Below are positions 5,951 through 10,217 of a stretch of 10,217 nucleotides of DNA, piece by piece (positions within the stretch are counted from its first letter, which is position 1; each line of letters begins with the position of its first letter). The notes beneath the pieces were generated by a model. That model saw only the letters and a list, made by a program, of their open reading frames with translations, ran no database searches and was not told the origin of the DNA. The DNA is from DASUTW01 sp035513995 (GTDB lineage: Bacteria > Actinomycetota > UBA4738 > CALAEC01). The translations under genes and the position numbers were made by a program. The stretch is taken from positions 1 to 10,217 of the forward strand of contig DATKBL010000174.1 of the NCBI GenBank assembly GCA_035513995.1, given 5' to 3'.

Positions 5951-5994
5951 CCACCAGACCTTCCCGGGCGATCCCGAACCTGGGAAGGTGGTGG
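5951..5994. other. Long bulged stem-loop upstream of the kinase operon
   Basis: CCACC (5951-5955) pairs with GGTGG (5990-5994). After a two-base AG bulge, ACCTTCCCGGG (5958-5968) pairs with CCTGGGAAGGT (5979-5989) with one G-T pair. The loop is CGATCCCGAA. The 16 pairs make it by far the strongest fold in the gap. It has no T-tract on either strand, so it is not a standard terminator. An operator with dyad symmetry or a structured RNA leader are both possible. Confidence 0.55.
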
Positions 5995-6010
5995 CGACAC
6001 GCCGGGGTCG

Positions 6011-6030
6011 GGGGGAGAACCCCCTTTCCT
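6011..6030 (+). terminator. Terminator-like hairpin before the first kinase gene
   Basis: GGGGG (6011-6015), loop AGAA and CCCCC (6020-6024) are followed by TTTCCT. This is a compact GC stem with a short pyrimidine tail and would best end transcription coming from the regulator gene. It lies upstream of the putative HK1 -10 box, so it would separate the two units. The stem is short and the T-run weak. Confidence 0.4.
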
Positions 6031-6047
6031 GCCGCTGCGGGTGCCCT

Positions 6048-6053
6048 CACAAT
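6048..6053 (+). promoter_or_regulatory. Possible -10 box for the kinase pair
   Basis: CACAAT has two mismatches to TATAAT and lies exactly 6 bases before the ATG at 6060, which would make a leaderless transcript. A poor -35 candidate, TTTCCT, lies 17 bases upstream (6025-6030). No Shine-Dalgarno sequence precedes this ATG. Confidence 0.4.
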
Positions 6054-6059
6054 CGGCCC

Positions 6060-8114
6060 ATGGAGCGGAAGACGGCGGCGCGCGTCGCATGGGGCCTCGT
6101 GGCCATGTTCGTCGTCCTGGGCGTGGCGCTCTGGCTCCAGGTCCTGACTGACGGGTGGGCGTCGTCCGTGGACGACTTCGTCTTCGCGCCGATCTTCGCC
6201 GCGTTCGGGATCGTGGGGGCCCTCGTCGCCTCGGCGCAGCCGCGGAACGCAGTGGGATGGGTCTTCGTGGGCATCTCGGCGTCCGTGGGTCTCGCCTTCT
6301 TCACCGACACGTACGCCCGGTACTCGCTCATGGCCGCGGCCGAGCCGCTCCCCGGCACGGCCTGGATGGCGTGGGTCTCGGGCTGGCTGTGGGTCGGCGC
6401 GCTCGGGCCCGCCCTCACCTTCCTTCCCCTGCTGTTCCCGGACGGCCGGCTGCCGTCGCGGCGCTGGCGGCCCGTCGCCTGGCTGGCGGGCACGACCATC
6501 GCGGTCTCTGCCTTTGCCTTCGCGCTCCAACCGGGCGAGATCGAGGACTACGGGATCGCCAACCCGCTCGGGGTCGAGGCGCTGGAGGAGGCCGCCGGGT
6601 TCATGGACGGGGCGGGGTTCGTCGGGATCGTGGTCCTCTCCGTGGCCGCCGCGGCGTCCCTGATCCTCCGGTACCGCCGCGCGGACGGCGATCGACGCCG
6701 GCAGATCAAGTGGTTCGCGTTCGCCGTGAGCGTGGTGGCGGGCTGGGCCGCCATCTCCGCGATCCTCGAGGCGCTGGAGGTCTCGAATCCCATCGTGGAT
6801 ACGGCGCTCCCCGCGGTGGCCTTCGTCAGCCTCCCTGTCGGGGTGGGCATCGGGATCCTCCGGCACCGCCTCTTCGACATCGAGGTGGTCCTCAATCGCA
6901 CGGTGCTGTTCGGTCTGCTGGCCGCCTTCGTCACCGCGCTCTACGTGGGGATCGTCGTGGGGATCGGCGCTGCGATCGGCAGCCGGGGCAACCTCTTCCT
7001 CTCCATCGTGGCCACGGCGCTCATCGCGGTCCTGTTCCATCCGATCCGGGAGCGGGCCCGCCGCCTGGCCGACCGCCTGGTCTACGGGAAGCGGGCCACG
7101 CCCTACGAGGTGCTCTCGGAGTTCTCGGACCGCATGGGCGGCTCGTACGCGTCCGAGGACGTCCTCCAGCGGATGGCCCGGGTGGTCGGCGAGGGTACCG
7201 GCGCCCGCCGGGCCGAGGTCTGGCTGCGGGTCGGCTCCGGGCTCCGGCGCTCGGCCGCCTGGCCCGCCGCCGAGGGTGGCCTCACCTACCCAGTCCGGGG
7301 CGACGAGCTGCCGGAGATCGAGGGTGCCGATCGGGCATACGCGGTCCGCGACGGAGGAGAGCTCCTGGGGGCGCTGTCCATCGACAAGCCGCCCGGCGAG
7401 CCCCTGACCCCAGCGGAGGACCGGCTCCTCGCCGACCTCGCGGCCCAGGCCGGGCTGGTGCTCCGCAACGTCCGTCTGATCGAGGAGCTCCGGGCCTCGC
7501 GCCAGCGGATGGTGGCGGCCCAGGACGAGGAGCGCAGGCGCCTGGAGCGGAACATCCACGACGGGGCCCAGCAGCAGCTCGTCGCGCTGGCCGTGAAGAT
7601 GAACCTGGTCGAGGCGCTGGCCGGGAAGGACCCGGCGAAGGCGGCCACCATGGCGGCCCAGGCCAAGGCCGAGCTCCAGCAGGCCCTCGACGATCTGCGG
7701 GACCTGGCCCGGGGCATCTACCCGCCCCTCCTCGCCGACAAGGGGCTGGCCGTGGCCCTGGAGTCCCAGGCCCGCAAGGCGACGATCCCCGTGACGGTGG
7801 ACCCCGACGGCATCGGCCGCTACCCGCAGGAGGCCGAGGCCGCCGCCTACTTCTGCGTCCTGGAGGCCCTCCAGAACGCGGCCAAGTACGCGGAGGCGTC
7901 GCGCGTTGACGTGCGGCTCTCCCAGGACGACGGGCACCTCGTCTTCACGGTGACCGATGACGGCCAGGGGTTCGACCCGGCCACCACTCCGCGGGGGTCG
8001 GGTCTTCAGAACATGGGCGATCGTCTCGAGGCCCTCGGCGGCTCGGTGGAGGTCATCTCCACGCCCGGCCGGGGGACGATGGTGACCGGTCGGATCCCGG
8101 TGGAGGACCGATGA
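6060..8114 (+). CDS. Ten-helix sensor histidine kinase with GAF domain (HK1)
   Basis: A 684-residue membrane kinase. About ten hydrophobic segments fill residues 10-325, with landmarks FPDGRLPSRRW and RHRLFDIEVVLNRTVLFG that mark a widespread actinobacterial/chloroflexal sensor type. A GAF-like domain follows (about 349-475, from YEVLSEFSDRMGGSY to LAAQAGLVLRNV). A helix then leads to HisKA_3 with H500 in ERNIHDGAQQQL, including the DxxxQ phosphatase motif D501/Q505. The HATPase domain has N606 (ALQNAAKYA), D633 (DDGQGFD) and the GSGLQNMGDRL lid and G2 region. All catalytic motifs are intact. It should autophosphorylate and pass phosphate to a NarL-type receiver. The signal is unknown. The ATG at 6060 is preferred to an open frame back to 5826, because MERKTAAR matches MTRKTAAR of HK2 and a -10 box precedes it. 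The next kinase starts on its stop codon. Confidence 0.96.
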   Translation: MERKTAARVAWGLVAMFVVLGVALWLQVLTDGWASSVDDFVFAPIFAAFGIVGALVASAQPRNAVGWVFVGISASVGLAFFTDTYARYSLMAAAEPLPGTAWMAWVSGWLWVGALGPALTFLPLLFPDGRLPSRRWRPVAWLAGTTIAVSAFAFALQPGEIEDYGIANPLGVEALEEAAGFMDGAGFVGIVVLSVAAAASLILRYRRADGDRRRQIKWFAFAVSVVAGWAAISAILEALEVSNPIVDTALPAVAFVSLPVGVGIGILRHRLFDIEVVLNRTVLFGLLAAFVTALYVGIVVGIGAAIGSRGNLFLSIVATALIAVLFHPIRERARRLADRLVYGKRATPYEVLSEFSDRMGGSYASEDVLQRMARVVGEGTGARRAEVWLRVGSGLRRSAAWPAAEGGLTYPVRGDELPEIEGADRAYAVRDGGELLGALSIDKPPGEPLTPAEDRLLADLAAQAGLVLRNVRLIEELRASRQRMVAAQDEERRRLERNIHDGAQQQLVALAVKMNLVEALAGKDPAKAATMAAQAKAELQQALDDLRDLARGIYPPLLADKGLAVALESQARKATIPVTVDPDGIGRYPQEAEAAAYFCVLEALQNAAKYAEASRVDVRLSQDDGHLVFTVTDDGQGFDPATTPRGSGLQNMGDRLEALGGSVEVISTPGRGTMVTGRIPVEDR
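7869..7897 (+). repeat. 29-base direct repeat, copy 1 (HK1 ATP-binding N-box)
   Basis: This stretch over the LQNAAKYAEA codons is identical, base for base, to 9968-9996 in HK2; after one mismatch TCGCG is again shared. It reflects the duplication and strong selection at the ATP site, or recent gene conversion. Confidence 0.85.
8102..8106 (+). promoter_or_regulatory. Ribosome binding site that decides the HK2 start
   Basis: GGAGG lies 7 bases before the ATG at 8114 and only 4 before the in-frame ATG at 8111, so it favours 8114. It is the one clear Shine-Dalgarno sequence at a gene start in the window. It sits inside the end of the upstream kinase gene, as expected for a coupled downstream gene. 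Confidence 0.6.
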
Positions 8115-10217
8115 TGACCCGGAAGACCGCGGCCCGGCTCGGGTGGGGACTGGCCGTCGCGGCTGCGGCGCTGTTCGCCGCCACGATCGTGCTGGGGCTC
8201 ACACGCGAGCCTGTGCGAGCCGTGGGAGAGACGACGAGGGCCGCCCAGGACCTCGTGTACCTGGGAGGGTTCGTGGTGTTCGCCGTCGCCGGCGCGATCA
8301 TCGTCTCCCGCCAGCCGGGCAGCAGGGTCGGCTGGCTCCTCGTGGGGCTGGGGGTTACATCGGGCGTGAACGGCTTCACATTCGAGTACGCGGTCCGTGC
8401 CCTCTTCGTGGACCCCGGGTCGCTGCCATTGGGTCCCGAGGCGGCCTGGTTCGGCGGCTGGTTCTGGATCTCCACCGTGATCTTCCTCAATCTCCTCATG
8501 CTCCTCTTCCCGGATGGACGTCCCCGGTGGCTCCTCTCTCGTCTCGCGGTGTGGGCGACCGTCCTCGCCGGCATCCTTCTCCTTGCCGGTGTGACCCTCT
8601 TCTGGCCACACCGCGGCCCCGACCTCCTACGCTCGGAGAAGCTGCCCGGCGGGGTCGCGGGCGCGCTGGTCGAGGGTGCCATCGTCGCGCTGTTCGGGCT
8701 CGTTCTGCTGTCGATCGGTCTGGCCATCGCTCGGTTCGTCCGCTCCCGGGGGGAGGAGCGGCTTCAGATGAAGTGGTTCACCTACTCGGCTCTGCTCGTG
8801 GGGGCCGACTTCTTCGTGAGCGAGCTCGATCTGGTGGGCCCGTCGGTCCTTCCCTTCCTGGACCTCGTGGCCATCCTGTCGATCCCCGTGGCGATCGCCA
8901 TCGCGGTCCTCAGGTACCGCCTGTACGACATCGACCTGGTCATCAACAAGACGCTGGTCTACGGGGCCCTGGCCGCGTTCATCACCGCCGTCTACGTGGG
9001 AGTGGTGGTCGGCATCGGGACGTTCATCGGCACGCGCGGCGAGCCGAACCTCGGCCTGCAGATCGCGGCCACGGCCCTGGTCGCCGTCGCCTTCCAGCCG
9101 GTCCGCTCCCGTGTCCAGCGTTTGGCCAACCGGCTCGTCTACGGGGAGCGAGCCTCTCCCTACGAGGTGCTGGCGGGCTTCGCCGGCCGCCTCGGCGGCT
9201 CCTACGCCATCGACGACGTGCTCCCCCGCCTCGCTCGGGTGGTGGCCGAGGGCACCCGGGCGGCGTCGGCCTCCGTCTGGATCCGGGTCGAGGACCACCT
9301 CCGGGCGGCGGCGCGGTGGCCCTCCGGCGGCGGGGGCGACCCCGTCCCGGTCTCCGCGGACGAGGCGATCGCGATCCCCGAGGCCGAACGGACCCTCCCC
9401 GTCCGCCACCGCGGGGACCTGCTCGGTGCCCTCTCCGTGGAGAAGTCGGCGGGCGACCCCATCCGGCCCGAGGAGGATCGGCTGCTGAAGGACCTCGCCG
9501 CCCAGGCCGGCCTGGTACTGCGGAACGTGGGACTCACCGAGGAGCTGCGGCTGCGGTTGGAGGACCTGACCCGGCTGGCCCAGGAGCTCCGCGAGTCTCG
9601 GCGGCGGATCGTGGCCGTGGGTGACGCCGAGCGCCGCCGGCTGGAGCGGGACATCCACGACGGTGCCCAGCAGCACCTGGTGGCCCTCGCGGTCCAGCTG
9701 AAGCTGGCCCGGACCGTCTTCGCGAAGGATCCCGACACGGCCCGGCCCCTCCTGGAGGGCCTGGTCCGCAGCACGGACGAGACCTTACGGGCGCTGCGGG
9801 ACCTGGCCCGAGGCATCTACCCCCCCCTCCTGGAGGCCGAGGGGCTGGCGGCGGCCCTCGAAGCGGAGACCGAGCGCGGCCCGGTCCATACCGAGGTCGT
9901 CGCCGGCGACCTGCCCAGGTTCCCGCCCGACGTGGAGGCCGCCGCCTACTTCTCGATCCTGGAAGCGCTCCAGAACGCGGCCAAGTACGCGGAGGCCTCG
10001 CGGGTCCAGGTCCGCCTGGTCGAGGAGGAGGGTGAGCTGGTCTTCGCCGTCGCCGACGACGGGAAGGGCTTCGACCCCGCCGGGACGCCGACCGGCTCCG
10101 GCCTGCAGAACATGGCCGACCGGCTGGCCGCGGTCGGAGGGACCGTCGACGTGGACTCCGCCCCGGGGCGGGGGACGACGATCCGGGGCGCGATCCCGAT
10201 CCGAGAACGGGAGCCGG
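8114..10217 (+). CDS. Second ten-helix GAF sensor histidine kinase (HK2), 3' end cut by the window
   Basis: The frame is open from 8114 to the last full codon at 10216 (701 codons), with no stop, so the gene continues beyond the window. The layout is the same as HK1: about ten membrane helices (up to about residue 330, with FPDGRP and RYRLYDIDLVINKTLVYG), GAF-like domain from Y350 (YEVLAGFAGRLGGSY), HisKA_3 with H515 in ERDIHDGAQQHL, and HATPase with N621 (ALQNAAKYA), D648 (DDGKGFD) and GSGLQNMADRL. All motifs are intact. HK1 ends six residues after its last strand and HK2 has already passed that point (IPIREREP), so few codons should be missing. The start ATG overlaps the HK1 stop by one base (TGATG); the alternative ATG at 8111 fits the ribosome site and paralogue alignment less well. 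It has a 14-residue insertion in the signalling helix. Confidence 0.95.
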   Translation, partial: MTRKTAARLGWGLAVAAAALFAATIVLGLTREPVRAVGETTRAAQDLVYLGGFVVFAVAGAIIVSRQPGSRVGWLLVGLGVTSGVNGFTFEYAVRALFVDPGSLPLGPEAAWFGGWFWISTVIFLNLLMLLFPDGRPRWLLSRLAVWATVLAGILLLAGVTLFWPHRGPDLLRSEKLPGGVAGALVEGAIVALFGLVLLSIGLAIARFVRSRGEERLQMKWFTYSALLVGADFFVSELDLVGPSVLPFLDLVAILSIPVAIAIAVLRYRLYDIDLVINKTLVYGALAAFITAVYVGVVVGIGTFIGTRGEPNLGLQIAATALVAVAFQPVRSRVQRLANRLVYGERASPYEVLAGFAGRLGGSYAIDDVLPRLARVVAEGTRAASASVWIRVEDHLRAAARWPSGGGGDPVPVSADEAIAIPEAERTLPVRHRGDLLGALSVEKSAGDPIRPEEDRLLKDLAAQAGLVLRNVGLTEELRLRLEDLTRLAQELRESRRRIVAVGDAERRRLERDIHDGAQQHLVALAVQLKLARTVFAKDPDTARPLLEGLVRSTDETLRALRDLARGIYPPLLEAEGLAAALEAETERGPVHTEVVAGDLPRFPPDVEAAAYFSILEALQNAAKYAEASRVQVRLVEEEGELVFAVADDGKGFDPAGTPTGSGLQNMADRLAAVGGTVDVDSAPGRGTTIRGAIPIREREP
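9968..9996 (+). repeat. 29-base direct repeat, copy 2 (HK2 ATP-binding N-box)
   Basis: Identical to 7869-7897, 2,099 bases away and in the same reading phase of its own gene, so recombination between the copies would give an in-frame HK1/HK2 hybrid. Confidence 0.85.

Noticed and set aside
5826..6059. Upstream extension of HK1 by 78 codons
   Set aside because: The added residues have no kinase similarity and cross both hairpins; HK2 aligns from MTRKTAAR, matching the start at 6060.
5736..7937. 733-codon open frame on the - strand
   Set aside because: Antisense of HK1 with biased composition and no recognisable domain.
8143..9624. 493-codon + strand and 349-codon - strand (8627-9676) frames over HK2
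   Set aside because: The true HK2 frame, open to the window edge and full of kinase motifs, covers the same bases; the others are Gly/Arg/Pro-rich shadows.
1..10217. CRISPR arrays, insertion sequences, prophage or defence genes
   Set aside because: No regularly spaced repeats, transposase motifs or terminal inverted repeats were seen, and every sizeable gene has another explanation.

Overview
The window reads as chromosomal DNA of a very GC-rich bacterium, most likely an uncultured member of the Actinomycetota or a neighbouring phylum. The pointers are the strong G/C bias at third codon positions, GTG starts, a DUF4446 gene next to serS, and sensor kinases of a ten-helix type common in Actinomycetota and Chloroflexota. 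Several first genes have a TANNNT-like -10 box only 6 to 10 bases before the start codon and no Shine-Dalgarno sequence, which suggests leaderless transcripts. The phylum call is an inference from gene content. No CRISPR array, prophage, insertion sequence or known defence system was seen.

Left part (1-3720), housekeeping: a membrane-anchored DUF4446 protein, seryl-tRNA synthetase (serS) and an aldo/keto reductase are packed head to tail on the + strand. A small unknown gene on the - strand converges on the reductase, and the two stop codons share a CTAG. Next come tRNA-Ser(UGA), placed near the enzyme that charges it, and a small DsrE-family protein that has no cysteine.

Right part (3721-10217), signalling: a - strand gene encodes a receiver domain, a decayed LuxR-type helix-turn-helix and a class III nucleotidyl cyclase. 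It diverges, across only 26 bp, from a NarL/LuxR-type response regulator. The 351-bp gap after the regulator holds a weak hairpin, a remnant of a universal stress protein gene on the opposite strand, a long bulged stem-loop, a terminator-like hairpin and a -10 box. Two tandem paralogous sensor histidine kinases follow (ten membrane helices, GAF, HisKA_3, HATPase). The second starts on the stop codon of the first and runs off the right edge still open.

Putative working model (inference): one or both kinases phosphorylate the two divergently encoded regulators. One regulator would then act on transcription and the other would make a cyclic nucleotide. The most interesting points are the regulator-to-cyclase conversion with a Glu at the purine-selecting position, the shared palindromic -10 between the two regulators, and the exact 14-residue (two-heptad) difference in the kinases' signalling helix.
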